Origin: Rhizobium mongolense subsp. loessense
GTDB taxonomy: Bacteria; Pseudomonadota; Alphaproteobacteria; Rhizobiales; Rhizobiaceae
NCBI RefSeq assembly: GCF_900099775.1
Contig: NZ_FMTM01000009.1
Location: 124,001-188,000 of the forward strand
Direction: 5' to 3'
Length of the DNA stretch: 64,000 bases
The notes beneath the pieces were generated by a model. The model saw only the letters and a list, made by a program, of their open reading frames with translations. It searched no databases and was not told where the DNA came from. The position numbers and the translations under genes are program-made. Positions 1 to 8,600 of this stretch are shown here, piece after piece (position 1 is the stretch's first letter; every line of letters begins with the position of its first letter).

Positions 1-10
1 GGAGACAATC

Positions 11-904
11 ATGAACGCCAACACGACCGAACAGGTTCTGACCGACAACGTCCAGGGGATGAGTTATCTCAACCGCCTGCCACGGCGCATCGTCATGCTC
101 TATCTGCCGATGGCGGTCTTCGTCTTCGTGCTGCTCTTTCCGTTCTATTGGATGGCGATCACCGCCGTCAAACCGAACTCGCAGCTGACCGATTACAACA
201 ACTACAGCCCGTTCTGGGTGGTCGAGCCGACGCTAGACCACATCAAATATCTGTTCCTTGAAACCTCATATCCGGGCTGGCTCTGGAACACCATGCTGGT
301 TGCGGTCGGATCGACGGTGCTGTCGCTTGCAGCATCCGTTTTCGGCGCTTACGCAATCGAGCGCGTGCGCTTTACCGGATCGCGCCCGGTCGGGCTCCTT
401 ATTTTTCTCGCCTATCTCGTGCCGCCATCGATCCTCTTCATCCCGCTGGCCTTCATCGTCTTCAAGCTCGGCATCTATGATTCCAGGCTGGCGCTGATCT
501 TTACCTATCCGACCTTCCTGATCCCGTTCTGCACCTGGTTGCTGATGGGCTATTTCCGGTCGATCCCTTTCGAGCTCGAGGAAAGTGCCTTGGTCGACGG
601 CGCCAACCGCTGGCAGATCCTCGTGAAGATCATCCTGCCGCTTGCCGTGCCCGGGTTGATATCGGCCGGCATTTTCGCCTTCACGCTCTCGTGGAACGAG
701 TTCATCTATGCGCTCACATTCATTCAGTCCTCGGAAAACAAGACCATTCCCGTCGGTGTTTTGACCGAGCTGGTGCGCGGCGACGTGTTCGAATGGGGAT
801 CGCTGATGGCCGGGGCCTTGTTCGGCTCGCTGCCCGTCGTGATCCTCTATTCGTTCTTCGTCGACTACTATGTCTCGTCGATGACCGGCGCGGTGAAGGA
901 ATGA
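11..904 (+). CDS. CUT1-type sugar ABC transporter permease (MalG-like)
   Basis: Inner-membrane permease of a carbohydrate ABC importer. The 297-residue product has about six hydrophobic segments (roughly residues 28-48, 93-115, 126-150, 160-180, 210-230, 265-288). It has the cytoplasmic EAA loop that docks the ATPase at about 190-210 (EESALVDGANRWQIL then a proline). A GGAGA ribosome-binding site at bases 1-5 supports the ATG at 11. It is probably the last transporter gene of an operon whose other genes lie left of the window. An SDR gene follows after 37 bases. The substrate cannot be read from the permease. Family assignment is firm. Confidence 0.92.
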   Translation: MNANTTEQVLTDNVQGMSYLNRLPRRIVMLYLPMAVFVFVLLFPFYWMAITAVKPNSQLTDYNNYSPFWVVEPTLDHIKYLFLETSYPGWLWNTMLVAVGSTVLSLAASVFGAYAIERVRFTGSRPVGLLIFLAYLVPPSILFIPLAFIVFKLGIYDSRLALIFTYPTFLIPFCTWLLMGYFRSIPFELEESALVDGANRWQILVKIILPLAVPGLISAGIFAFTLSWNEFIYALTFIQSSENKTIPVGVLTELVRGDVFEWGSLMAGALFGSLPVVILYSFFVDYYVSSMTGAVKE

Positions 905-941
905 CGAAATTTGACTGTCAGGGTTCGTGAGAGAGGGGCGG

Positions 942-1688
942 ATGAACAAAATTGATCTGGAAGGACAGCATGCGATCGTCACAGGGGGTGCACAGGGCAT
1001 TGGTTTTGCCATCGCCAGCCGTCTGATTGCCTCCGGTGCGGCGGTCACGCTTTGGGACATGGATGGGCCGTTGCTCAAAAAGGCGGAGGCTGCGCTTGGC
1101 GCAGGAACTCGCAGCGCCGTCGCCGATATCTCACGCTGGGACCAGGTCGAGGCTGCCTATGCCGCCACTACCGCCGATGGCCCACCGGTTTCGATCGTCG
1201 TTAATTCCGCCGGCATCGCCGGAGATGCAGCGCCGGTTGACACCTATGACATCGCCATGTGGACCAAAATCATCGACATCAATCTCACCGGCACCTTCTA
1301 TGTCAACCGCGCAGTGGTCCCGGATATGAAGGCGCGCAACTACGGCCGCATCGTCAATATCGCCTCGATCGCAGGCAAGGAGGGCAATCCGAACGCTGCA
1401 GCCTATTCCGCCTCGAAGGCAGGCGTCATCGGGCTTACCAAATCGCTGGGCAAGGAGCTTGCCGGCTACGACATCGCCGTCAATTGCATTACGCCGGCAA
1501 CCGCTCAGACGCGGATTCTGGAACAGCTGACGCCGGAGTTCATCGAATACATGCGCTCGCGCATCCCGCGCGGCCGCTTTTTGAAGGTCGAGGAGGCCGC
1601 GTCCATGGTCGCCTGGCTGGTGTCCAAGGAAAACAGCTTTACCACAGCCTCGACCTTCGACCTGTCGGGCGGGCGTGCCACCTATTGA
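942..1688 (+). CDS. SDR-family NAD(P)-dependent oxidoreductase
   Basis: Classical short-chain dehydrogenase of 248 residues. The nucleotide-binding TGGAQGIG lies at residues 14-21, NSAG at 88-91, and the Ser-Tyr-Lys triad is Ser142, Tyr155 and Lys159 (YSASK). A reading frame continues upstream to a GTG at 927, but the ATG at 942 follows a purine-rich GAGAGGGG site and is preferred. Its place directly behind a sugar permease suggests that it oxidises the imported sugar or a derivative. FabG-like similarity is generic and does not fix the substrate. It ends 22 bases before the convergent LacI gene. Confidence 0.88.
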   Translation: MNKIDLEGQHAIVTGGAQGIGFAIASRLIASGAAVTLWDMDGPLLKKAEAALGAGTRSAVADISRWDQVEAAYAATTADGPPVSIVVNSAGIAGDAAPVDTYDIAMWTKIIDINLTGTFYVNRAVVPDMKARNYGRIVNIASIAGKEGNPNAAAYSASKAGVIGLTKSLGKELAGYDIAVNCITPATAQTRILEQLTPEFIEYMRSRIPRGRFLKVEEAASMVAWLVSKENSFTTASTFDLSGGRATY

Positions 1689-1695
1689 AGAACAT

Positions 1696-1710
1696 GGCGC
1701 GCTTCGCGCC
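1696..1710. terminator. Hairpin between convergent SDR and lacI-type genes
   Basis: GGCGCG-CTT-CGCGCC forms a perfect 6-bp stem in the 22-base gap between two convergent genes. It has no clear T-run, so it is only a candidate bidirectional terminator. Confidence 0.4.
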
Positions 1711-2736
1711 TTAAGCGGTGGCGCCTGGAAAAATCTCGAAGCCTGTATCGACGATTGATTTCGTTTGCGGCCGTTCCGGCGTTTCGAAGGCCTTTTCCAC
1801 TGATGTGCGTCCAATCAAGAAGCGGTTGGAGCGCACCGTTGCAAGAGGCTGCGGCAGTTCGCGGCCAATATCCAGGCCATTGAAGCCAAAAATGGCAAGA
1901 TCGTCGGGCATGCGCACGCCGGCACCAAGGCAATGGAAGACACCTCCGACCGCCATGTCGTCGTTGGAATAGATGATCGCATCGAGCTTCACCGGTTCGG
2001 CGAAAAGACGTGCCGTCATCTCCCGTCCGACACCGACGGAACTCGGCGCATCGGCGATCGCGTGGGCGGCAATTCGTAATCCCGCCTCGCCCAATGCGTC
2101 ACATATCCCCTCGTAGCGCAGCCGGGCCCGCCTGTCGGCGTTCCAGTCGTGACCGACATATCCGAACTGGCGGTATCCGCGCTCGATGAGGTATTGGCCG
2201 GTGGCGTAGCCGGCACGGCGATGCGACATGCCGACGGCGATGTCGATCGGCGTCGAATCGATGTCCATCATCTCGACAATGCGGATGCCGCTTTCAGAAA
2301 GCATGCGGTGGGTTGCCGGGGTATGATCGAAGCCGGCAATCAGGATGGCTGCGGGCTTCCACGACAGCAGTCCGCGAACGATCGTTTCCTCCAGATCAGT
2401 GTCGTAGCCCGTAATGCTGATGACGGGCTGGTAGTCGCTGCCGCGCAAAGCGGCATCGACGCCTTGCAGAACTTCGGGAAAGACGATGTTGGACAGTGAG
2501 GGAACGACGACGCCAACCAGATGGGAATCGAGCGAGGCAAGCGAGCCGGCAATCCGGTTGGGCACATAACCCGTCGCCCGAACGGCCTCCATCACCCGCC
2601 GGCGCGTTTCTTCTGCGACCGGCCCCTTGTTGCGCATGATCCGCGAGACGGTCGATTCGCCCACGCCGGCGCGAAGGGCGATATCCCTCACGGTCACCTT
2701 GCTTTTCCTTGCCGGCAGACGCTGTCTTTGCTGCAT
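1711..2736 (-). CDS. LacI-family transcriptional regulator of the tetronate locus
   Basis: 341-residue LacI/GalR repressor. An N-terminal helix-turn-helix (about residues 14-35, starting VTVRDIALRAGVGESTVSR) is followed by a periplasmic-binding-protein-like effector domain. The ATG at 2736 is preceded by AGGAGG with a 5-base spacer; a longer frame to 2769 lacks such support. It is the last gene of a minus-strand unit with ltnD and otnI, and a LacI-type palindrome sits in the divergent promoter at 4612-4625. I infer that it controls both arms of this locus in response to a four-carbon sugar acid or an intermediate. The effector is not shown by the sequence. Confidence 0.88.
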   Translation of the reverse strand: MQQRQRLPARKSKVTVRDIALRAGVGESTVSRIMRNKGPVAEETRRRVMEAVRATGYVPNRIAGSLASLDSHLVGVVVPSLSNIVFPEVLQGVDAALRGSDYQPVISITGYDTDLEETIVRGLLSWKPAAILIAGFDHTPATHRMLSESGIRIVEMMDIDSTPIDIAVGMSHRRAGYATGQYLIERGYRQFGYVGHDWNADRRARLRYEGICDALGEAGLRIAAHAIADAPSSVGVGREMTARLFAEPVKLDAIIYSNDDMAVGGVFHCLGAGVRMPDDLAIFGFNGLDIGRELPQPLATVRSNRFLIGRTSVEKAFETPERPQTKSIVDTGFEIFPGATA

Positions 2737-2847
2737 CAAATCCTCCTGCTTCAGCCCGCAGGCGGGCATCAGCTCAAGACGTTCACCGGCCCATATATCA
2801 AGGGCGAGCTCAACGAGACCTTCGTTCGATTGCCGCAGCGCTTGTTC

Positions 2848-3624
2848 TCAGCGGCTTGCAAACGCGTCAAGCCAGCTAAGACCTGCCACCGTCTTGCCTG
2901 CAGGACGATACTCGCAGCCGACGAAACCTCTGTAACCGAGAACATCCAGCTCTTTGAGCAGACGAAAATCGTCTAGCTCGCCGGTTGCGGGCTCGTTGCG
3001 CATCGGCACCGAAGCAATCTGTACGTGGCCGATGAGCGGCATCAGCCGCCGGAGCCCCGTGAGCACGTCGCCGTGAATGATCTGACGATGATAGATGTCG
3101 AATTGCAGCTTCAGGTTTGGCTTCTTCAATGCAGTGATGATGTCGGCAGCAAAGTCGAAGTTGTTGAGAAAATATCCCGGCATGTCCCGTGGGTTGATCG
3201 GCTCGATGACGATGTCGATGCCGCTTTCGCCTGCCCGATCGCAGGCGAAAGCCAGAGAGTCGCGGTAAATCGCAATCGTGGCCGGATCCCTGCGCGAGGC
3301 CAGACCGCTCATGACATGCAGCGTGCGGGCGCCTGCGCTTCGGGCGTATCGCAAGGCTGTATCCACCGAGGTTCGAAATTCGCTCTGCCGTCCGTCCAGC
3401 GCAGCAAGGCCGCGTTCGCCGGCCTGCCAGTTTCCTGGCGGCAAATTGAAAAGTGCAGGCGTCAGTCCGTTTTCGCGCAGGCGCTCGCCTATGACCTCGG
3501 GGGGGTGGTCATAGGGAAACAGGAACTCGACGGCGGAAAAGCCGACCATTGCGGCTGCCGCAAACCGTTCCAAAAACGCCACCTCGTTGAACATCATCGT
3601 AAGATTTGCGGCAAATTGCGGCAT
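2848..3624 (-). CDS. otnI: 2-oxo-tetronate isomerase (hydroxypyruvate isomerase family)
   Basis: TIM-barrel protein of 258 residues in the Hyi/OtnI family. Two conserved glutamates, about Glu141 (IEPINPRD) and Glu238 (GCEYRP), are the expected metal/catalytic residues. OtnI converts 2-oxo-tetronate to 3-oxo-tetronate in the L-threonate and D-erythronate pathways. Its stop-start junction with ltnD is TGATG, sharing one base, which suggests translational coupling. Neighbouring ltnD, otnK and otnC supply the rest of the route, which argues for OtnI rather than a plain hydroxypyruvate isomerase. A GTG one codon upstream is a possible alternative start. Confidence 0.85.
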   Translation of the reverse strand: MPQFAANLTMMFNEVAFLERFAAAAMVGFSAVEFLFPYDHPPEVIGERLRENGLTPALFNLPPGNWQAGERGLAALDGRQSEFRTSVDTALRYARSAGARTLHVMSGLASRRDPATIAIYRDSLAFACDRAGESGIDIVIEPINPRDMPGYFLNNFDFAADIITALKKPNLKLQFDIYHRQIIHGDVLTGLRRLMPLIGHVQIASVPMRNEPATGELDDFRLLKELDVLGYRGFVGCEYRPAGKTVAGLSWLDAFASR

Positions 3625-4544
3625 CACGCAGCCTCCGGCCCGCCGGGAAGCTCAATGCCCGTCACCTTTGCGATCAGTCTTGCGACGGAGGCATCATCGT
3701 CCCGGCCCATGCCGGCTGCAGCTGTCATGATGAACATCTGAAGTGCCGTGGACGTGATCGGCAGCGGAAACTTCAACCCGCGTCCCAGATCCGACACGAT
3801 GCCAAGGTCCTTCGTGAAAATATCGACGGCGCTCTGGGGGGAATAATCACCTTGAAGAATGTGCGGAACCCGGTTTTCGAACATCCAGGAATTGCCCGCC
3901 GACGCTGTGATGACTTCATAGACCTTGTCGATATCAAGGCCGAGCGCCTTGGCAAAGGTTATCGCTTCACAGGCGGCAGCGATATGAACGCCGGCAAGGA
4001 GCTGGTTGACGATCTTGAAGGATGATCCGATGCCGGCCCGGTCTCCGAGTTCGTAGACCGTCGTGGCGATCGCATCGAGCACGGGGCGCACATGGTTGAA
4101 AGCTTCGGGTCGTCCCGATGCCATTATCGTGAGTTCCCCGGCAGCGGCGCGCTTTGCGCCGCCGCTGATGGGCCCGTCGATATAGTTCAGACCAAGCGCG
4201 CCAGCGCGCTGCGCCAGATCTTTTGCCGTCTGCGGCGGCATCGTTGCAAAGGAAAGGATCGTGCCGCCCTTCGACATGCTCTGCGCCGCACCGCCCTTGC
4301 CAAATAGAACCTGTTCGGTCTGGGCGCCATTGACGACCACGGTCACGACAACATCGGCGCCGGCTGCTGCTTCGGCTGGACTTGCAGCCGCTTTGCCGCC
4401 TGCCGCGACGAAGCGTGCTGTCGTTTCGGCGCTGATATCGTAGCCGCCGGTCTTAAATCCCTTTTTAAGCAGTGATGTCGCGACGCCAAAACCCATCGAT
4501 CCGAGACCGATGACACAGACCTTCAGATTAACCGCTTCGCTCAT
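3624..4544 (-). CDS. ltnD: L-threonate dehydrogenase (3-hydroxyisobutyrate dehydrogenase family)
   Basis: 306-residue beta-hydroxyacid dehydrogenase. The NAD-binding GLGSMG lies at residues 13-18, the substrate loop DGPISGGAKRA at 123-133, and the expected catalytic lysine is Lys177 (KIVNQLL). In this family LtnD oxidises L-threonate to 2-oxo-tetronate using NAD. It is first in the minus-strand unit ltnD-otnI-lacI and divergent from otnK. The substrate call rests on the otnI/otnK/otnC context; from sequence alone it could be a related tartronate-semialdehyde or hydroxyisobutyrate enzyme. Confidence 0.8.
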   Translation of the reverse strand: MSEAVNLKVCVIGLGSMGFGVATSLLKKGFKTGGYDISAETTARFVAAGGKAAASPAEAAAGADVVVTVVVNGAQTEQVLFGKGGAAQSMSKGGTILSFATMPPQTAKDLAQRAGALGLNYIDGPISGGAKRAAAGELTIMASGRPEAFNHVRPVLDAIATTVYELGDRAGIGSSFKIVNQLLAGVHIAAACEAITFAKALGLDIDKVYEVITASAGNSWMFENRVPHILQGDYSPQSAVDIFTKDLGIVSDLGRGLKFPLPITSTALQMFIMTAAAGMGRDDDASVARLIAKVTGIELPGGPEAA

Positions 4545-4611
4545 GTTCGAAATCCATTGTTGCTTTCATTCCACGCGGAATTGGCTTGAATTGTGATCCG
4601 CGAAAAACTAA

Positions 4612-4625
4612 TGACAGCGCTGCCA
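4612..4625. promoter_or_regulatory. Candidate LacI-family operator
   Basis: TGACAGCGCTGCCA fits the LacI-family pattern TGNNANCGNTNNCA with a central CG and 12 of 14 symmetric positions. It lies in the 189-base divergent region between ltnD and otnK and would let the nearby LacI protein control both directions. Confidence 0.5.
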
Positions 4626-4733
4626 CTCTATGGTTAGCTTATCGGCGGAATGGATTGCAAGTTCTATTTCTCACCGGGGAATTTGACCCTTCGTAAGCCA
4701 GGGCATTCAACACAAACAGGCAGGAGAAACGAT

Positions 4734-6023
4734 GTGCTAATCGGTGCAGTAGCCGACGACATCACCGGAGCCACAGATCTTTGCCTCATGCTGTCGCGTG
4801 AAGGCATGAAGACCCTGCAAGTGATCGGCGTGCCGGAAAAGGGGGCTGATTTTGGCGATGCGGATGCGGTGGTCGTTGCGCTCAAATCGAGAACGATCCC
4901 TGCAGAAGAAGCCGTCAGGGCATCGACGGCGGCGGCCAAAAAGCTGCTTGCCGCCGGCGCAGAGCAGCTGCTGTTCAAATATTGCTCGACGTTCGATTCC
5001 ACCGATGACGGCAATATCGGGCCGGTCGCCGACGCGCTTCAGGATCTGACGGGAGGCGAACTGACGATTGCCTGTCCTTCCTTTCCTGCAACCGGCCGCA
5101 CCGTCTATAAGGGGCATCTTTTTGTCGGCGACCGGCTGCTGTCGGAAAGCTCTTTAAAGGACCATCCCTTAACGCCGATGCACGATCCCGATCTCGTCCG
5201 CGTCCTGCAACGGCAGACAAGACGGCCGGTCGGTCTTATCGATTGGCCGGTGATCGCCAGAGGCGAAGACGCCATCCGGGCGGCTTTTGCGCAGCAGCAG
5301 GCGGCAGGAAAGCGCATCCTCGTTGTCGATACATTGTCGGATGCCGATCTGCGCACTATCGGGGCGGCCTGCGACGGCATGAAGCTTGTCACGGGCGGCT
5401 CCGGCATAGCCATGGGGTTGCCCGAAAATTTCAGAAAGCGCAAAAAATTGCCGGTCCGCAAAGCCATGACCCGCATGATGGCGCCGGCAGGACGCCGGGT
5501 CGTGCTTGCCGGATCCTGCTCGCTTGCAACCCGTGTCCAGATCGAGGTTGCCCGCAATGACGCTGCGGCGGTTCTAAGGCTTGATATTTCGGCGATTGCC
5601 GATGGAAGCCAGAGCGCGACGGAAATCGCCGACTGGGTGATTTCGCAAGACAAGGACCGTCTGCCGCTCGTTTATTCCAGCGCCAGTCCGGAGGAACTTC
5701 AGAGCATCCAGGCGGCCATGGGACGGCACGAGTCCGGAGCGCTTGTCGAAAAGACGTTGGCTGAGGTTGCCGAGCGACTGAAGCAGAAGGGTTTTACCCG
5801 GTTTCTCATCGCCGGCGGAGAAACTTCAGGCGCGGTGATCACTGCGCTCGGAGTCAAGACGCTTTCGATCGGCCCTGAAATCGATCCAGGCGTGCCATGG
5901 ACCCGCAGCCTAAGCGGTCCGGACATTGTGCTGGCTTTGAAATCCGGCAATTTCGGCGCTCCGGATTTCTTCCTGAAAGCCTGGGCACAGCTTGAAACGG
6001 AGAGGTCGGATGCACGAGATTAA
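4734..6023 (+). CDS. otnK: 3-oxo-tetronate kinase (four-carbon acid sugar kinase)
   Basis: 429-residue kinase of the DUF1537 family. The N-terminal motif ADDITGATDL is at residues 7-16, and the C-terminal nucleotide-binding part contains GGETSG near residue 362. OtnK phosphorylates 3-oxo-tetronate to its 4-phosphate. I place the start at GTG 4734, preceded by AGGAGAAAC; the frame extends to 4650, but that stretch does not resemble the family and lacks a ribosome-binding site. The otnC gene overlaps its end by 14 bases. The gene opens the rightward arm of the tetronate locus. Confidence 0.88.
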   Translation: MLIGAVADDITGATDLCLMLSREGMKTLQVIGVPEKGADFGDADAVVVALKSRTIPAEEAVRASTAAAKKLLAAGAEQLLFKYCSTFDSTDDGNIGPVADALQDLTGGELTIACPSFPATGRTVYKGHLFVGDRLLSESSLKDHPLTPMHDPDLVRVLQRQTRRPVGLIDWPVIARGEDAIRAAFAQQQAAGKRILVVDTLSDADLRTIGAACDGMKLVTGGSGIAMGLPENFRKRKKLPVRKAMTRMMAPAGRRVVLAGSCSLATRVQIEVARNDAAAVLRLDISAIADGSQSATEIADWVISQDKDRLPLVYSSASPEELQSIQAAMGRHESGALVEKTLAEVAERLKQKGFTRFLIAGGETSGAVITALGVKTLSIGPEIDPGVPWTRSLSGPDIVLALKSGNFGAPDFFLKAWAQLETERSDARD

Positions 6024-6651
6024 CCGCCTGCGTGAAGAGATATGTCGTACGGGGCAGTCGCTGTTCGAGCGCGGGCTGACCTCCGGCTCGACCGGCAATA
6101 TTTCGGTTCGTCTTTCCGACGGCGGTTGGCTGATGACGCCGACCAATGCCTCGATGGGGTCTCTTGACCCGGCCCGCCTTTCCCTCTTCGACGCCTCGGG
6201 CAAACTCCTGTCCGGCGACGCGCCGACCAAGGAAGCATTTCTGCATTTTTCGATGTATGGGGAGCGCGGTGATGCCGGCGCCGTCGTCCATCTCCATTCG
6301 AGCCATGCAACAGCCGTCAGCATTCTGCGCGACATCGATCCTCAGGATGTCCTGCCGCCCCTGACCGCCTATTACGTCATGCGTGTCGGACGCTTGCCGC
6401 TTGTTCCCTATTTCGCGCCCGGGGACATGGCGCTTGCAGACGCGGTGCGGTCGCTCGCCGGGCGTCATCATGCCATGCTGCTTGCCAATCATGGGCCGGT
6501 CGTCGCCGGCACGACGCTTGCAAACGCCCAGTTCGCCGCCGAAGAGCTTGAAGAAACTGCAAAGCTTTTCCTCATGCTGCAGCATCACGCCAAAAGGATG
6601 CTGACCGCAGAACAGGTCGATGACTTGCGCAAACGCTTCAACCTTCCTTAG
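6010..6651 (+). CDS. otnC: 3-oxo-tetronate 4-phosphate decarboxylase (class II aldolase family)
   Basis: 213-residue class II aldolase/adducin-type protein. Zinc ligands expected for the family are visible as His94 and His96 (HLHSSH) and His161 (ANHGPV); the acid residue is Glu75 (TKEAF). OtnC decarboxylates 3-oxo-tetronate 4-phosphate to dihydroxyacetone phosphate, linking the pathway to glycolysis. The ATG at 6010 follows GGAGAGG and overlaps the end of otnK by 14 bases. A TTG at 5992 is a weaker start. Confidence 0.87.
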   Translation: MHEINRLREEICRTGQSLFERGLTSGSTGNISVRLSDGGWLMTPTNASMGSLDPARLSLFDASGKLLSGDAPTKEAFLHFSMYGERGDAGAVVHLHSSHATAVSILRDIDPQDVLPPLTAYYVMRVGRLPLVPYFAPGDMALADAVRSLAGRHHAMLLANHGPVVAGTTLANAQFAAEELEETAKLFLMLQHHAKRMLTAEQVDDLRKRFNLP

Positions 6652-6699
6652 GCCGCGTCGGCGGCGCAACTTCAAAACGATTGGACGGGAGAGAGAGAA

Positions 6700-7593
6700 A
6701 TGACTGAAATCGAGGAGAGGGTCGGATTTGTCGGTGTTGGATTGATGGGGCACGGTATTGCGAAGAACATCGTCGAAAAAGGCTTCCCGCTGACGGTGAT
6801 CGCGCACCGCAATCGCAAACCGGTCGAAGACCTGCTCGGCCGCGGCGCCCGCGAAGCCCACTCGCTTGCGGAGCTTGCGAAAAATTCGACCATGATCTTT
6901 CTGTGCCTCACAAGCTCGAAGGAAGTGTCCTCCGTTATCGAGGAAATGCGGCCGGCCCTTGCCGCCGAAACGGTCATTGTCGACTGCTCGACCGGGGATC
7001 CAACGGTGACAACGCGTCTTGCCGAGACGCTTGCGGCGCAGAACGTCTATTTTGCCGACGCACCGCTTAGCCGGACGCCCAAGGAGGCGTGGGAGGGGAC
7101 CTTGGACTGCATGGTCGGTGCCGACGATGCGACATTCCAGCGGATCCAGCCGGTGATATCGACCTGGGCGGCGAAGATCGTCCATATCGGCGGGGTCGCC
7201 GACGGTCATCGCATGAAGCTGCTCAACAATTTCATATCGTTGGGCATGGGAGCTCTCTTTGCCGAAGCTCTGGCACTTTCCCGGAAGGTCGGAATCTCCG
7301 TGGAACGCTTCGACAGTGTCATCCGGGGCGGGCGCATGGACAGCGGATTCTACCAGACCTTCATGGGTTATGCTCTGGAAGGGAACCGAAATGCGCATCG
7401 CTTCACGCTTTCGAATGCGTATAAGGATCTGAAATATCTGGAATCCATGGCAAATGACGCAACGGTTGCCACGCCGCTTGCAAGTGCGGTGAAGAATTCC
7501 TATGCCGCGGCAGTGGCAGGCGGCGGCAACGGTCCTGAGGATTACGTGCCGCATCTTGCAGACTTCGTTGCGCAGAAAAACAATGTCGGTTGA
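6700..7593 (+). CDS. Variant beta-hydroxyacid dehydrogenase of the tetronate locus
   Basis: 297-residue NAD(P)-dependent oxidoreductase related to 3-hydroxyisobutyrate dehydrogenase. The Rossmann motif GVGLMG is at 12-17 and the catalytic lysine is probably Lys173 (RMKLLNNF). The usual substrate loop (DxPVSGGxxGAxxG) reads DAPLSRTPKEAWEG at 120-133, so the glycine pair is lost. It follows otnC by 48 bases and has its own GGGAGAGAGA ribosome-binding site. It may feed a second hydroxyacid (an erythronate or stereoisomer) into the pathway, but that is inference. ltnD in the same locus keeps the normal loop, so the two are unlikely to be redundant. Confidence 0.82.
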   Translation: MTEIEERVGFVGVGLMGHGIAKNIVEKGFPLTVIAHRNRKPVEDLLGRGAREAHSLAELAKNSTMIFLCLTSSKEVSSVIEEMRPALAAETVIVDCSTGDPTVTTRLAETLAAQNVYFADAPLSRTPKEAWEGTLDCMVGADDATFQRIQPVISTWAAKIVHIGGVADGHRMKLLNNFISLGMGALFAEALALSRKVGISVERFDSVIRGGRMDSGFYQTFMGYALEGNRNAHRFTLSNAYKDLKYLESMANDATVATPLASAVKNSYAAAVAGGGNGPEDYVPHLADFVAQKNNVG

Positions 7594-7663
7594 CCGCAGA
7601 TCAAAGCAAGCGGCGGTGTGAAAGCAGTTTCAGCAGCTTCTAATCGATATTATCTTAGCAGGT

Positions 7664-7691
7664 AAGTTGACGCTTCGCGCGAAATCAACTT
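7664..7691. promoter_or_regulatory. Inverted repeat in the panC leader region
   Basis: AAGTTGA and TCAACTT form a 7-bp stem enclosing a further TTCG/CGAA stem. It ends 33 bases before the panC start and has no T-run. It could be an operator, a leader hairpin or the end of the upstream transcript. Confidence 0.35.
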
Positions 7692-7724
7692 CTATCCGCC
7701 ACCGCTTTCTGGGGAGGTTGAAGG

Positions 7725-8600
7725 ATGCGTGTCGTAACAAGGATTGCCGAACTGCGGGAGCACATCGCGGCGATCAAGAATGAAGGCCGGTTCCTTGGGT
7801 TCGTCCCGACGATGGGGTACCTTCACGCCGGGCATATGGAACTGGTGGCCCGTGCACGCAGTGACAACGATGCCGTCGTCGTCTCCATTTTCGTCAATCC
7901 GCTGCAGTTCGGAAAGAACGAAGACCTTACGCGTTATCCGAGAGACTTAGAAAGGGACAGCGCCATGCTCTCTGCCGCCGGCGTCGATATCCTTTTTTCC
8001 CCGAGCGTTGAGGAGATGTATCCGCAGCCGATGCAGACGATCGTGGACGTGCCGGCCCTTGGGAGCGAGTTGGAGGGTGCCGTGCGGCCCGGACATTTTG
8101 CCGGCGTTGCGACCGTCGTGACCAAGCTTTTCAATATCGTTCAGCCGGATGCGGCCTATTTCGGCAAAAAGGACTATCAGCAGGTCGTAATCATCAAGCG
8201 GATGGTCGAGGATCTTGCCCTGCCGGTCCGCATTATCGCCGTCGAGACTGTCCGGGAGGCCGACGGGCTGGCGTTTTCATCGCGAAACAGTTACCTGACG
8301 GCGGACGAACGTGCCGCTGCGGTGATCGTTCCAAAGGCACTTGACGAAGCCGAACGACTTTACCGCGACGGGCTCGACGAGCCACAGGCTCTGGAGGCGG
8401 CATTGGCCTCGTTCATTGCACGCGAGCCGCTCGCCGTGGCTGAAGTCGTCGCCGTTCGCGATCCGCAGACCCTGACACGGCTTGAAACCTTGCACGATCG
8501 GCAAGCCCTTGTCGCTCTCTTCGTACGGGTCGGTTCGACCAGGCTTCTTGACAACAGGATCATTGGCCACCGGCGCCAAACCCAGTCGAGGGCTGCGTGA
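7725..8600 (+). CDS. panC: Pantothenate synthetase
   Basis: ATP-dependent ligase joining pantoate and beta-alanine in coenzyme A synthesis. The 291-residue protein has the nucleotidyltransferase motif PTMGYLHAGH at residues 28-37, GKKDYQQ near 146 and a KMSKS-like SRNSYL near 186. Length is normal for the family. A GGGGAGG site precedes the ATG. It shares one base with panB (TGATG). In Rhizobium etli panCB are known to lie on a large plasmid, which would fit this accessory-looking context but does not prove it here. Confidence 0.96.
   Translation: MRVVTRIAELREHIAAIKNEGRFLGFVPTMGYLHAGHMELVARARSDNDAVVVSIFVNPLQFGKNEDLTRYPRDLERDSAMLSAAGVDILFSPSVEEMYPQPMQTIVDVPALGSELEGAVRPGHFAGVATVVTKLFNIVQPDAAYFGKKDYQQVVIIKRMVEDLALPVRIIAVETVREADGLAFSSRNSYLTADERAAAVIVPKALDEAERLYRDGLDEPQALEAALASFIAREPLAVAEVVAVRDPQTLTRLETLHDRQALVALFVRVGSTRLLDNRIIGHRRQTQSRAA

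Noticed and set aside
5854..7554. Long open frame of 566 codons on the minus strand
   Set aside because: It lies antisense to otnC and the dehydrogenase gene, which have clear family motifs; long shadow frames are common in high-GC DNA.
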